The translations under genes and the position numbers were made by a program. Shown piece after piece: positions 33,951 to 42,493 of a DNA stretch of 44,424 nucleotides; the first letter of the stretch is position 1, and each line of letters starts with the position of its first letter. The notes under the pieces are model-generated. The model saw only the letters and a program-made list of their open reading frames with translations, was not told the origin of the DNA and did not search any database. The DNA comes from a virus. The stretch spans positions 1-44,424 of IMG/VR virus record IMGVR_UViG_3300036978_000028. The stretch is one strand, 5' to 3'.

Positions 33951-36704
33951 CTATTTCTTTTTTGTTTCATTTTTCTTTTGGTCATACTTGTTTTTGTTCT
34001 CTTTGGCTACTTGGAGTTGCTTATCAGCTATCTCTCTTTGTACTTGTAGCTTCTGTCTTTCAATGTCCAACTTCTGATTATTTCTCATGTTCTCATTGAT
34101 TTGTTTCTGTCTTTGCAATTGTGTCTGCTCTTGATACTGCTCAGTCTGACGCAAGTCTTTCATATAGTCTTGGTAGTCAGATTCTTTGTTTTCATCAATA
34201 TCTTTCATAGCACCAAATCCAGCAGATCTAATTTCAGCAACCACAATGTTGTTCTCAAGTTCTCTAGCTTGTTTTTCAGCTTCAGCTTGAATTTTCATTT
34301 GTGTTTCTTCTTTCTGAGCAGCAAGTTGTTGTTCTTGCAGTTGTTGAGCAGACTGTTGTTCTTGTTGTTTTTGCTGATTAACTTTTTCTTCAGATGCTTT
34401 AAGAGCAGTATTGAGTTCAGATATTGAATCTGACTGAACAACTTTACCAAGATCATAGATAGAAGCACCAGTAGTATTATTCTGTAAAGCCATTGCCTTC
34501 AATTGCTCAAGAATAGCTCTGTGGTTTGCAGTACTGCTACAGAAGATATTAAGATCTCTTAGTAGCAAGTCTGTTCCATTAATCTGGAAGTTAACCTTCT
34601 CATCAGCTGATGTCATATAACTTAACCTTGCAGAAGGTTTAGTTGCATGATAATACTGAGCTAAGTCTGTGCGCATTTGATGCACCCTAGGCATTAGATA
34701 ATCACAGTGCTGGATAAAGAATACCTCTGTCTGTGCGTAAGACGCTGCAGCGGCTTGTTCTACCCCTGTAGCAGTCATCTGAGATAACTGTTGTCCCATC
34801 CTTTGTGGATTAACACCAATTACTTCATAAGCTTGTTGCTTAAAGTGATTAGCTAGATTTACTCTGGACATTAATCTTTCTGTCTGAGATAGATCTAGTT
34901 TTTGGAAATGTTGGAAGTTAAGAGCATTCTCTGTATTAGTAATACTAGTATCAAGAGGAAGCATCTGGAAGTTCTTCATTGCAACATATGCTTTAGCCAA
35001 GTTGCCTTTTCCCCAGTCTTCACCAAGTGAGTGTCTTGGTAATGTATTCTGATCAAGTAATATAATAGTACCTAACTCATCTACTAAGATGTCTGCAATC
35101 TGATTGTTTACAATGTTGTATCCAATCTGGTATGGTTTCATTAAGTCAATAAGAGCAGTAGACTTAGTATTTCTATCTGAGAACACAGCTCCTTCTACAG
35201 GAAGTTTACATCCATATAAAGAGTTGTCACCTTTAAATTGAAATCTTAATGGAGCAATGTGATTCTTATCTATACCAATGTAGATAGGAGAGAATCCGCC
35301 AGGGTTATTCATACCCCAGAATGAAGGAATGTTTGGTCCAACTTTTACACCACCCCATACTTCATTGATCCAGATCCAGTCAATGTGCTCACCATATACT
35401 AAGTTGTCTTTTGTTTTATTCTTAAACAATCTAGTATCATAGATGGGCTTATCTTCTACTTTGTAATCTTCTGTAACTACCTCATTAATAATTTCTCCAT
35501 TATCCGCTACCTTAGTCAAGTGACCCACTTTACGTTGAGACTTCCAGTAACCAGTAGTTACTCTTAGCAAATATGCGGTACCTTGATCTGAGTAGTCTTC
35601 ACCCTCTGATAAAATGTTTGCAATAATGTCTCCACTATTTAATACCGTTCCGGCATTTCTCATAGTAGTAAACTGACGGTAAGCAAGTGAAGGCATGTTT
35701 GTATTCCACTCATGTGACTTAGTACCATCATAGAATGAACCATCATTTTGCATACCACCAATTGCATAACCTGCAGATCTGATAGGATATACATTCTCAA
35801 GAGCTTCCAATTGTTCTTGTGTCATAATGTAACCATACTTATCAATTACATCTGACACAGTCATCATATCTGTTTTACCTACCCAGTTGCCTTGGGAGAT
35901 GTATCTTGCATCCGGAGACTTGTGATAGAAAGTAATAGGTGGATTCCATAATTCTACTTCATAGTCATCCTCCATCATTTTAAAATGCCAGAACTCTCTA
36001 TCTGTAATAAGCATGTCACGGAAGCCTCTTTCTTCTAACTCATCCATACCAAATCTTTCAACATCTACCTTATGTTGGTGTGTTGCCCATTGCTCAGCCA
36101 TAGATCTATAGTCTTTCTTAAAGAAAGATTCAATCTCTGGTAAGGTCTTTAAGTTATCTGGTGATAGTTGTTGTTGTGCTTCTTCAGACTCAGGATCTAA
36201 ACCTTGTTCTAATAAAGCTGCTGTAATTTTGATTTGAGCATTAGCCATGAGAACTTCTTCTACAGCTTGTCTCTTTTGCTCCATCATCTCATTATAAGAA
36301 TACTCATCTACCGCACGGTAAGAAAGCTTGGTAGTTCTTTTTGCAAATTCTGCTACAAGTACATTGACTACATTGGGAATTATGGGGTAAAATTTTAACT
36401 CTAGTGCTGATTCATCTTCTTTAGTTAAAGTCTCTACTATATCTCTGTAATCATTATCTTCTTCTACAATGTAATCTGTCTTGTCTATAACACCTTTAGC
36501 AAGTTTATAGTTTTTCATTAATTTTCTGGCATTCCTGCGGATTTGCTTTAGACCATTCCATTCTAACCAGTCTAAGTTCCAAGCTGCCCATTCATCATCT
36601 TTATCTTTTTTAGATAAAAACTGTAATGGCTGAGTAATACTACCCAGTCTGTTATGTTGAACCTTTGCTCCTTTTTTGGTTTGAAGCGCATTATATACTT
36701 GCAT
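33951..36704 (-). CDS. Portal protein with long coiled-coil tail
   Basis: The product has 917 residues. Its place between the large terminase and the scaffold-like gene and its size fit the long portals of crAss-like phages, which run to roughly 800 residues or more. The portal body shows helical and beta parts with WHFKMMEDDYEVELWNPPIT and later VNNQIADILVDELGTIILLD. From about residue 740 the protein becomes a Gln/Lys/Glu-rich coiled coil (EEKVNQQKQQEQQSAQQLQE), ending KKNETKKK. Such a long tail may line or anchor the internal core. The gene lies 5 bases after the terminase. Assignment is by context and layout, since portals have no short motif. Confidence 0.75.
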   Translation of the reverse strand: MQVYNALQTKKGAKVQHNRLGSITQPLQFLSKKDKDDEWAAWNLDWLEWNGLKQIRRNARKLMKNYKLAKGVIDKTDYIVEEDNDYRDIVETLTKEDESALELKFYPIIPNVVNVLVAEFAKRTTKLSYRAVDEYSYNEMMEQKRQAVEEVLMANAQIKITAALLEQGLDPESEEAQQQLSPDNLKTLPEIESFFKKDYRSMAEQWATHQHKVDVERFGMDELEERGFRDMLITDREFWHFKMMEDDYEVELWNPPITFYHKSPDARYISQGNWVGKTDMMTVSDVIDKYGYIMTQEQLEALENVYPIRSAGYAIGGMQNDGSFYDGTKSHEWNTNMPSLAYRQFTTMRNAGTVLNSGDIIANILSEGEDYSDQGTAYLLRVTTGYWKSQRKVGHLTKVADNGEIINEVVTEDYKVEDKPIYDTRLFKNKTKDNLVYGEHIDWIWINEVWGGVKVGPNIPSFWGMNNPGGFSPIYIGIDKNHIAPLRFQFKGDNSLYGCKLPVEGAVFSDRNTKSTALIDLMKPYQIGYNIVNNQIADILVDELGTIILLDQNTLPRHSLGEDWGKGNLAKAYVAMKNFQMLPLDTSITNTENALNFQHFQKLDLSQTERLMSRVNLANHFKQQAYEVIGVNPQRMGQQLSQMTATGVEQAAAASYAQTEVFFIQHCDYLMPRVHQMRTDLAQYYHATKPSARLSYMTSADEKVNFQINGTDLLLRDLNIFCSSTANHRAILEQLKAMALQNNTTGASIYDLGKVVQSDSISELNTALKASEEKVNQQKQQEQQSAQQLQEQQLAAQKEETQMKIQAEAEKQARELENNIVVAEIRSAGFGAMKDIDENKESDYQDYMKDLRQTEQYQEQTQLQRQKQINENMRNNQKLDIERQKLQVQREIADKQLQVAKENKNKYDQKKNETKKK

Positions 36705-36709
36705 AGCTC

Positions 36710-38914
36710 TTATTTAAAATTTTTAAAAGGAGATCTTTTAACTCCTTGGCCATTACTATAGTGAGACTTACCCATATGCCTGAATGGACTACTATTTAAT
36801 TTAAACAAATTTTCTGACTTTTGCAAGTTTTTAGCTGTATCATCCATAATGGTTCTCTTAGCATAACCCCTGTTAGACTGTTGAATTCTCATAAAAGCAA
36901 CCAGTGCACAAAATGCAACAAGTCTATCCACGTTGACTCCTGCTGCATATTCACGCATCTCAGTAAGTAACATTGGATCTGGGATTCTTTCTATGCCATA
37001 CTTAGTTCTTACAATAGTACCATCTGTTTTTGTTTCTACATCTAATTCTTCCTTAGTATACTCAATAGCATAATTGAGAAGGTGTTGTTTAAATAGTGTT
37101 CCTGTGTTTTTCCAACCATACTCCTGGAATACGTTAGCATTTGAGCCAAGGTCTTTCAAGAACATAATCTGACTTTTAGGTACCAAGAATCTTTGTTTCT
37201 TTCTAGATATCATATACTGGATAAACAATGAGATGTTGTTCTCAATTACTGTCCAGGCATTATACCATTCTATGATAAGTTCCAGTCTCTGGTGAGTTTT
37301 GTTAAGGTCATCAAATCTACCGCACCAAGCAGCTACAATCTTATCTGGTTCTATGTATGTTTCTGTTTCAGTGCCAGTAACCTTAGTTACTTGGACGGGA
37401 GCCTTCATTACATAGATAGAACATAAGGACTCTGATGTTGTAGTCTTACCTTCTGACACGGGGTCAATAGATGCGTAGTATTGTCCAAAGGCTGGATCTG
37501 CAATAGGTCTTTCCCATACTACAAGAACTCCGGTTTTATCTTCAGTCTTCTTAGTAATTGGAAACTCCTTGATAGGCATCTTATTACTTTTTGTTACTGC
37601 AGGTTTTCCGTTGCTATCTGTGGTAATGTCTAGAAACTCATATGCATATTCTTTCTCTTCTATCCTTTTGCTTTGAGCAGCAACAAGGTGTGGAGGAAAT
37701 ACAGATACAGATCTATGAGCAAATGCTTCTTCAATGTTTCTAGGGTGCTGAGATATTCTTAACTGGTAATCTTCCGGAGATAAGTCATTCTTCCATTGAG
37801 CAAATTGTTCATCTAAAGCTTTTAATGCTTCTACTACAAGTGAATTACCATACTCATCAATGTATGGAGGCATTGACCACTGCTCAGGAATAAACAATCC
37901 TGATAGACCTTCAGTACCTTTTGCATCTATAAGATTAGTTTCTACAGCATAAATATCTTTAGATGTAGGATTAAGAATCATATCTCTTAATGGATTACAC
38001 TGAGATAAGTCACCCACAGATCCTGCTGCAATAAACATACCTGTAGTAACCATACCTGAGCGCATAGCTGGGCGCATGTACTCATATGTCTGATCCATCT
38101 TAGGAGCAATACCAGCTTCTTCATGGAAGAAGTATTTTACCGGACCACCTACACCATTTGTTGGATCTTTCTCAAATGACATACCTTGTATAGTACCCTT
38201 GAGACCAACTTCTGTTTTTCTATCTCCTTTCCTTACTTCAATCTTTTGTTGCCACATCATTACCTTGTCTGGAGACATAGGTCTATACCATGCTGTATGC
38301 TCATTTAAGAAGGCTGCATATTCCTGTAAGAATTTCCATGATCCTTTCTCATTGATATAATCCTTAAGGCTAGCTCCCATTTTAAGTGTAACCCCTGCCT
38401 CAAACCACTGCTGGTTTATAAACTTACCCATATGATAATAAGAGGATGCAATCTGACGTTTTTTAAGAATAGCAGAATGCTTGTAGTTTAACTCAGATAA
38501 TAACTCATAGAGAGCCATGTGATACTGAGCATCCCTAATTTTAGCAAAGTCAAACTTTTGTTGTTCCTTATCAAAGATTGGTAAGAAGTTTAACCACATG
38601 TAATATTCTCTTGCAAGAAACCATGTGTTAGTACTATCCTTTACAATTATGCCTTTTCTGCATCTTATTTTTTGGTCATCCCAATATGCAATAAAGTCTT
38701 TAGATTTGAATGGGGCTGTGCAATATACTCCATTATCTCTAAATTTTCTTGACTCAGATATAAATACCTGATTAGTTGTATTGTTGAATCCGTAATTACC
38801 GGGTTCTTTGAAAACTCCAAATATGAAGTTGCTGAAGTCCTCTCTGGATTCAAAACTTGTAGTTGTCCATGTTCCATTTTCATAGGTTGGGATATCTTGA
38901 TAAATTTCACTCAT
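36710..38914 (-). CDS. terL: Terminase large subunit
   Basis: The product has 734 residues and is the DNA-packaging motor: an N-terminal ATPase pumps DNA and a C-terminal RNase H-like nuclease cuts it. A Walker A-like region KKRQIASSYYHMGK lies at 151-164; it departs from the usual G-rich loop, as in many large terminases. Walker B is YFFHEEAG at 261-268 with the catalytic Glu pair. The nuclease carries Asp484 in YYASIDPVSEGK, Glu558 in WTVIENN and Asp663 in NVDRLVAFCA. The gene sits just after a candidate small subunit and before the portal. It is the most secure assignment in the window. Confidence 0.92.
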   Translation of the reverse strand: MSEIYQDIPTYENGTWTTTSFESREDFSNFIFGVFKEPGNYGFNNTTNQVFISESRKFRDNGVYCTAPFKSKDFIAYWDDQKIRCRKGIIVKDSTNTWFLAREYYMWLNFLPIFDKEQQKFDFAKIRDAQYHMALYELLSELNYKHSAILKKRQIASSYYHMGKFINQQWFEAGVTLKMGASLKDYINEKGSWKFLQEYAAFLNEHTAWYRPMSPDKVMMWQQKIEVRKGDRKTEVGLKGTIQGMSFEKDPTNGVGGPVKYFFHEEAGIAPKMDQTYEYMRPAMRSGMVTTGMFIAAGSVGDLSQCNPLRDMILNPTSKDIYAVETNLIDAKGTEGLSGLFIPEQWSMPPYIDEYGNSLVVEALKALDEQFAQWKNDLSPEDYQLRISQHPRNIEEAFAHRSVSVFPPHLVAAQSKRIEEKEYAYEFLDITTDSNGKPAVTKSNKMPIKEFPITKKTEDKTGVLVVWERPIADPAFGQYYASIDPVSEGKTTTSESLCSIYVMKAPVQVTKVTGTETETYIEPDKIVAAWCGRFDDLNKTHQRLELIIEWYNAWTVIENNISLFIQYMISRKKQRFLVPKSQIMFLKDLGSNANVFQEYGWKNTGTLFKQHLLNYAIEYTKEELDVETKTDGTIVRTKYGIERIPDPMLLTEMREYAAGVNVDRLVAFCALVAFMRIQQSNRGYAKRTIMDDTAKNLQKSENLFKLNSSPFRHMGKSHYSNGQGVKRSPFKNFK

Positions 38915-38916
38915 AA

Positions 38917-39432
38917 TTAACTGTCATATGCTAGACCCTGACCACCTCTAACTTTACTAGATTGTTCTTCTTGCAAGTCTTTGTATACACCTTTAAATGA
39001 AGCTCTAATCTGATCAAAGTTTTTGGCTGCAGCTACTAGTGAATTAATGTTACCATCTCTTCCTGCAGTAATCTGTGTTGTCTCCATGTATCTAGCTAAT
39101 CTATCTAACATGGATGACATTCCTTTGTATGCTCTAGATGTAGGAGTCTCATACATTCTTTTACAAAATTCTAATGCTACAAAAACATCATCATCTTCTG
39201 GAGAAAATTCTGCTTGTATTTCCTTTAGAATTATAGCTTCCTTGTCTATATCTGGTACATTAAAGAAAGGGTTCATATCTGGATTAGGGCAAGTCATGTA
39301 AAAAAGATACAGATAAATTTTTAGATAGTCTTCTGGATAGTTATCCATAACATCTTTTAGAGCCTTGAGCGTGTAACAGTGCTCTGTGGGAACTACTACT
39401 CCGTTCTGAACATCAAACAGTCTTGCTATCAT
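38917..39432 (-). CDS. Candidate small terminase subunit or packaging protein
   Basis: The product has 171 residues, mostly helical. It contains EHCYTLKALKDVMDNYPEDY followed by LKIYLYLFYMTCPNPDMNPF. The C-terminus carries DLQEEQSSKVRGGQGLAYDS. The HCY..K.LK...DNYP....IY.YLFYM.CPNP..NPF pattern resembles a protein next to the large terminase in Bacteroidota phages. A small-subunit role follows from its position directly upstream of terL with a 2-base gap. No helix-turn-helix is obvious, so this stays tentative. Confidence 0.55.
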   Translation of the reverse strand: MIARLFDVQNGVVVPTEHCYTLKALKDVMDNYPEDYLKIYLYLFYMTCPNPDMNPFFNVPDIDKEAIILKEIQAEFSPEDDDVFVALEFCKRMYETPTSRAYKGMSSMLDRLARYMETTQITAGRDGNINSLVAAAKNFDQIRASFKGVYKDLQEEQSSKVRGGQGLAYDS

Positions 39433-39433
39433 A

Positions 39434-40264
39434 TTATTTCTTTTTTACCGGATGGTCCTTAATGTAATGAAGAATAGATATTACTTCATCAACTAAATAA
39501 GGTACAGCCATTGGGATTACTTCTTTTACTATTGGGTTACCATCAGAGTCTTTTGCAGAAATTGGATACCCGTATTCATCTTGTCCTTCTTGTTCAAATG
39601 TAATATGATGTATAAATATTCTTCCTGGTTTTAATTTAGGATTATGCTTAAGAATAATATACATATAAATACTGAGCTGTAAAGCATAGTGGTTGAAGTT
39701 ACAGTCATCCAAATGAGAAACAGGGTCAAGCATTTTTTCTGATGCACCTTCCCAATTAGTAAATGATTCTGTCTTAATCTCTTTGTTAGTCTTATAGTCA
39801 ATGATGTTTACTTTACCATTTACTACTTCTACTAAATCTGATTGTCCACAGATACCTGTAGACTTAAGATAGACCATGTGTTCTGGATATACTCCCGGAT
39901 CTAACTTCTGTAAAGGAGCATGTCTAATGCCATTATGTTCTCCTGATGGAGAAATCACAGGTACTGTAATGCCTTCTCTTTCAATAGAAGCTAAAGAACA
40001 TAAGTCAGCTTCTCTTTGATTGTGGTAATAAGTACCTAAACCTACCGCTCTGTCAGCTTCATTTTTCCAGATCTGCTCAATAGTTTTAGCCTCAATACCA
40101 TACCACTTAGAACGCTTGTTCTTAGTGACTCTAGCAGCTACAGCTTTTGCGTCAAAGGGTTTCTTCAAACTTGAGATAAGTGTAGTTACACTTGTCCAGT
40201 TGATTCCTTCAGAACCATCTATACTTTTGTAACTGTGATCTTCTGCGTTAAATACTATACTCAT
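39434..40264 (-). CDS. PD-(D/E)XK nuclease (RecB/Cas4-like)
   Basis: The product has 276 residues. Motifs follow the RecB-like order: GTYYH with His81, SDLVEVV with Asp143, the core IIDYKTNK with Asp156 and Lys158, and QLSIY at 196-200. Such enzymes cut DNA ends with a divalent metal and act in recombination, repair or DNA processing before packaging. No Cys cluster for an iron-sulfur site was seen, unlike typical Cas4 proteins. The gene lies just upstream of the terminase genes with a one-base gap, so a role in preparing DNA for packaging is plausible. It could also serve replication. Confidence 0.85.
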   Translation of the reverse strand: MSIVFNAEDHSYKSIDGSEGINWTSVTTLISSLKKPFDAKAVAARVTKNKRSKWYGIEAKTIEQIWKNEADRAVGLGTYYHNQREADLCSLASIEREGITVPVISPSGEHNGIRHAPLQKLDPGVYPEHMVYLKSTGICGQSDLVEVVNGKVNIIDYKTNKEIKTESFTNWEGASEKMLDPVSHLDDCNFNHYALQLSIYMYIILKHNPKLKPGRIFIHHITFEQEGQDEYGYPISAKDSDGNPIVKEVIPMAVPYLVDEVISILHYIKDHPVKKK

Positions 40265-40266
40265 AA

Positions 40267-40614
40267 CTAGGCATTTTCAATTATGGAATCTGCTAATGTT
40301 TTTGCTGCCTCATCTTCTGACATAATCATCTTACAGATATTAGTAACTTCTTCTTGTGTAAACTTACCATCAAGAGCAAGTAACTTTAACTTCATAATTT
40401 TATTCTCTACTCTAAGTGTATTAATTTCACCACTTAGTGCATCAAGAGTTTCTTGTAAAGTAACACCTTTAGAAGTTATAGTGTCCCAAACAGAATGTAT
40501 AGATGAAGCACTATTGCTATCACCAATATTAATACTTGAATTTCCAATTATTATATTAGATGATGATGCTGTAATAGTTGGACTTGAATTACCCAAATGT
40601 AATCTATAAGACAT
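40267..40614 (-). CDS. Short protein with Ser/Asn-rich beta N-terminus and helical C-terminus
   Basis: The product has 115 residues. The N-terminus is Ser, Ile and Asn-rich with short alternating strands (ITASSSNIIIGNSSINIGDS). The second half is a helix and likely coiled coil (LQETLDALSGEINTLRVENK). That layout recalls a short fibre or trimeric decoration protein, yet it lies among DNA-handling genes. It starts 5 bases before the upstream gene ends its frame. No family was recognised. Confidence 0.5.
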   Translation of the reverse strand: MSYRLHLGNSSPTITASSSNIIIGNSSINIGDSNSASSIHSVWDTITSKGVTLQETLDALSGEINTLRVENKIMKLKLLALDGKFTQEEVTNICKMIMSEDEAAKTLADSIIENA

Positions 40615-40618
40615 AATA

Positions 40619-40927
40619 TTAATCTTTAAGGTTGTCTAGTTTATCTTCTTCTTCTTCTGTAGCAATTGCATCCCATTTACCTTTGGGACATTCAGAAGAA
40701 AGTGATCTGGTTTTAAATGCTAGTGAGCACCCGCATTCTGCACAACAAGGTTGGGTACCTTTTACAGCACACTGTTTCCCGTTTGTATCTAGGTGTTCAC
40801 ATACATCACAGACATCATTTCTCATTCTAGCAATGTCTTCTACAAACTCATCTCTGATTACAGAGTTTTTAATACCCTCCAAGATGCCTTTTCTATTCTC
40901 CCAGATTGTCTTGAGTACTGCTCTCAT
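40619..40927 (-). CDS. Cys-rich zinc-ribbon-like protein
   Basis: The product has 102 residues. After a helical N-terminus it has CDVCEHLDTNGKQC, then CCAECGCSLAFKTRSLSSEC and PKGKW. The C..C...C...CC..CGC...C spacing suits two zinc-binding knuckles. I recognise the PCC..CGCSL..KTRSL.S.CP.GKW pattern from Bacteroidota phage genomes, where its role is unknown to me. It overlaps the IHF-like gene by 35 bases. A DNA- or protein-binding function is likely, given the neighbours. Confidence 0.65.
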   Translation of the reverse strand: MRAVLKTIWENRKGILEGIKNSVIRDEFVEDIARMRNDVCDVCEHLDTNGKQCAVKGTQPCCAECGCSLAFKTRSLSSECPKGKWDAIATEEEEDKLDNLKD

Positions 40928-41282
40928 CTTTGTTCTTTTTAAAAATTTCTTTTCTAGTTTCTTCTTCCATTATCTTTTGTTGCAGTAGAATTAGTTGGTC
41001 AAGTTTTACTTCTAATCCTTTCTTTCTGTAATATGCCTTAAATGTAGATACATCATGATTCTCTAGTACCTTCTGTATCTTTGGTATATTAATCTTAACC
41101 AATCCTTTTTTTGCAACAAAGTGTCCTAAACCATCCATGTTGATTCTTGGATATTTTAGTTCAATGAGGCACTGTCTTACTTCTTTGTAGTATGCTTCAA
41201 TGAATGCTTCAACAAGTGCTTCAGATACATCTAAATCTTCTGCTACTTCTATATAAAGTTTATTGGCTTTCTTGGGTATCAT
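40893..41282 (-). CDS. IHF/HU-like DNA-binding protein
   Basis: The product has 129 residues. The first 95 match an IHF/HU layout: helical N-terminus (ALVEAFIEAYYKEVRQCLIE) followed by beta turn NMDGLGHFVAKKGLVKI, where the GLG..V.KKG segment parallels the GFG strand of HU/IHF. The tail is helical and charged. IHF-like proteins bend DNA for packaging, replication or transcription, and a similar gene is characteristic of crAss-like phages. The arm is shorter and the tail longer than in bacterial HU. It overlaps the upstream gene by 23 bases and the next by 35 bases. Confidence 0.75.
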   Translation of the reverse strand: MIPKKANKLYIEVAEDLDVSEALVEAFIEAYYKEVRQCLIELKYPRINMDGLGHFVAKKGLVKINIPKIQKVLENHDVSTFKAYYRKKGLEVKLDQLILLQQKIMEEETRKEIFKKNKDESSTQDNLGE

Positions 41283-41640
41283 TGCCTAAAAATTTATAGT
41301 CCAGTAGTATAGTACCTTGTGTCTGAATTTTTAATTCTGGGTTTAACCTAATTAGCTTCTTGTTGTCATCATCCTTTGTTACTAATCCATTCTTCTCAGC
41401 TTTATTAATACAGTTTCTTACTGTCTGAGGAGACTTGAATATCCAGTCCTCTTCAGAAGAAGCATCATAACAAAAATGAGTAAGTTCAAGCGGCTCATTA
41501 AAACTAAGTAAAGTGAGGCAATTCAAATCAGACTCACTCATTGCTATCTTATTAATATAACAATGAGTCATTATCTGAAATTTTACAACATCCCATTTGG
41601 GCATTTTTACCCTCTTCTGTACTTGGTTAACAAGTGCCAT
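41260..41640 (-). CDS. Possible winged-helix DNA-binding protein
   Basis: The product has 126 residues. The helix-turn-helix-like part SPQTVRNCINKAEKNGLVTK is followed by a beta wing (DDDNKKLIRLNPELKIQTQG), typical of winged-helix proteins. The N-terminus is helical with MSESDLNCLTLLSF. The gene is directly coupled to the IHF-like gene by a 23-base overlap, so both may act on the same DNA. It could be a late regulator or a packaging factor. The fold call is based on pattern only. Confidence 0.55.
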   Translation of the reverse strand: MALVNQVQKRVKMPKWDVVKFQIMTHCYINKIAMSESDLNCLTLLSFNEPLELTHFCYDASSEEDWIFKSPQTVRNCINKAEKNGLVTKDDDNKKLIRLNPELKIQTQGTILLDYKFLGNDTQESQ

Positions 41641-41642
41641 GA

Positions 41643-41954
41643 CTAGTTCTTTTTAAGCTTTCTTTTTTGGGTTTCTGGATTAACTCTTCCTTCTAGGCTA
41701 AGTCCTTCTTCTTCCCTATCTTCTTCTAATTCCTGTGGATTTTGGATATGATACATAGCAACAGCATGCTGATGATCACATTCAAGTCTTTTGAGTTTAT
41801 ACTCTGCAATCTCTGCAAGTAGTTTCTCATATGTATGCTGGGCTTGTAAGAAAGGTATTGCTTCTTCAAAGAATTTCTTGGTCTCTTCTTTTCTAGCTTG
41901 CAATTGTTCTGCTGTTAAAGCATCCAGATTTTCCTGGCTTTGTTGGTTTTCCAT
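41643..41954 (-). CDS. Helical coiled-coil protein, first gene of the packaging block
   Basis: The product has 103 residues, almost all helical and charged (LQARKEETKKFFEEAIPFLQ and YEKLLAEIAEYKLKRLECDH), ending KRKLKKN. The heptad pattern points to a coiled-coil dimer. It begins after the terminator at 42016-42048 and a TATATTTG box, and its leader has AACCAAC directly before ATG. It lies before the winged-helix-like gene. A small accessory to DNA packaging or head assembly is possible; function unknown. Confidence 0.6.
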   Translation of the reverse strand: MENQQSQENLDALTAEQLQARKEETKKFFEEAIPFLQAQHTYEKLLAEIAEYKLKRLECDHQHAVAMYHIQNPQELEEDREEEGLSLEGRVNPETQKRKLKKN

Positions 41955-41961
41955 GTTGGTT
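41955..41961 (-). promoter_or_regulatory. AACCAAC directly before the first packaging gene
   Basis: On the minus strand AACCAAC abuts the ATG at 41954, and AAACCAAT lies 16 bases upstream. No Shine-Dalgarno sequence is present. This is the closest AACCAAC-to-ATG spacing of the four genes that carry it. Confidence 0.4.
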
Positions 41962-41978
41962 AAGTTATTGGTTTACAA

Positions 41979-41986
41979 CAAATATA
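41979..41986 (-). promoter_or_regulatory. Candidate Bacteroidota -7 box
   Basis: On the minus strand this reads TATATTTG, matching TAnnTTTG, 24 bases before the start at 41954. It lies just beyond the terminator that ends the lysis block, where a promoter for the packaging genes would be needed. A clear -33 TTG was not seen at the usual distance. Confidence 0.4.
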
Positions 41987-42015
41987 CAAAATAAGTTTAA
42001 ATATATCTTGTTTAA

Positions 42016-42048
42016 ATAAAAAATCCAGGCACAGAAAGTACCTGGATC
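42016..42048 (-). terminator. Rho-independent terminator after lysis block
   Basis: On the minus strand ATCCAGG pairs with CCTGGAT around a loop of about eleven bases, followed by a run of T. It lies 19 bases past the stop of the 87-residue gene and separates the lysis block from the packaging block. Confidence 0.85.
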
Positions 42049-42066
42049 TTAGTGGATTTAATAAAG

Positions 42067-42330
42067 TTAGCAATAGTGACCTGGCCCTCCGCATTTAGAT
42101 TTTTTAAATGCGGGACTATGACTTGGATTTTTCATACTATTGATACCATTTCTAACTGCTCTCTTAACTTTTCTCCAACCTCTTTTAAGGTCGTTTTTTA
42201 GATCAGCATTAGTTTCAAAGCTGCTACCCATTCTAACCATTTGTTTTGTACCAGCTGATCCACCTTCTGCATACATTGATTTACAATGAGTTAATGCATC
42301 TTTTGTGTCTTTTAGTCCTTTACCTTTCAT
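42067..42330 (-). CDS. Small basic protein with C-terminal Cys/Gly cluster
   Basis: The product has 87 basic residues with a GG motif (SMYAEGGSAGTKQM) like those of the basic cluster near 28000. A helical part LKNDLKRGWRKVKRAVRNGI could contact nucleic acid. It ends KKSKCGGPGHYC. The gene is last in the lysis block, before the terminator. Function unknown. Its GG motif and basic character suggest it may be a virion peptide rather than a lysis factor. Confidence 0.6.
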   Translation of the reverse strand: MKGKGLKDTKDALTHCKSMYAEGGSAGTKQMVRMGSSFETNADLKNDLKRGWRKVKRAVRNGINSMKNPSHSPAFKKSKCGGPGHYC

Positions 42331-42331
42331 C

Positions 42332-42490
42332 TTATCTATTTTTAAATGTGAAGTTTAATATTGTGACAAGGTAGAAGTTTCTGGATATATCAATCTCAAC
42401 ATTTAAGATATCTATTGCAGATATTCTAACTCTTATCATTACTTTGTCCCACTGTTTGTTGGCATCTTTCCAACTTTGTCTAAACTTCAT
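42332..42490 (-). CDS. Tiny protein of unknown function
   Basis: The product has 52 residues and runs from the ATG at 42488-42490 to TAA at 42332-42334. It fits exactly between the endolysin stop at 42494 and the next start at 42330. It begins MKFRQSWKDANKQWDKVMIR and has a hydrophobic, beta-like second half. No motif was recognised. Coding is supported mainly by its tight fit with both neighbours. Confidence 0.55.
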   Translation of the reverse strand: MKFRQSWKDANKQWDKVMIRVRISAIDILNVEIDISRNFYLVTILNFTFKNR

Positions 42491-42493
42491 GGC

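Noticed and set aside
39434-40264. Cas4 as a sign of a CRISPR system
   Set aside because: No Cys cluster for the iron-sulfur site, no other Cas genes and no repeat array are present; a general RecB-like phage nuclease fits better.
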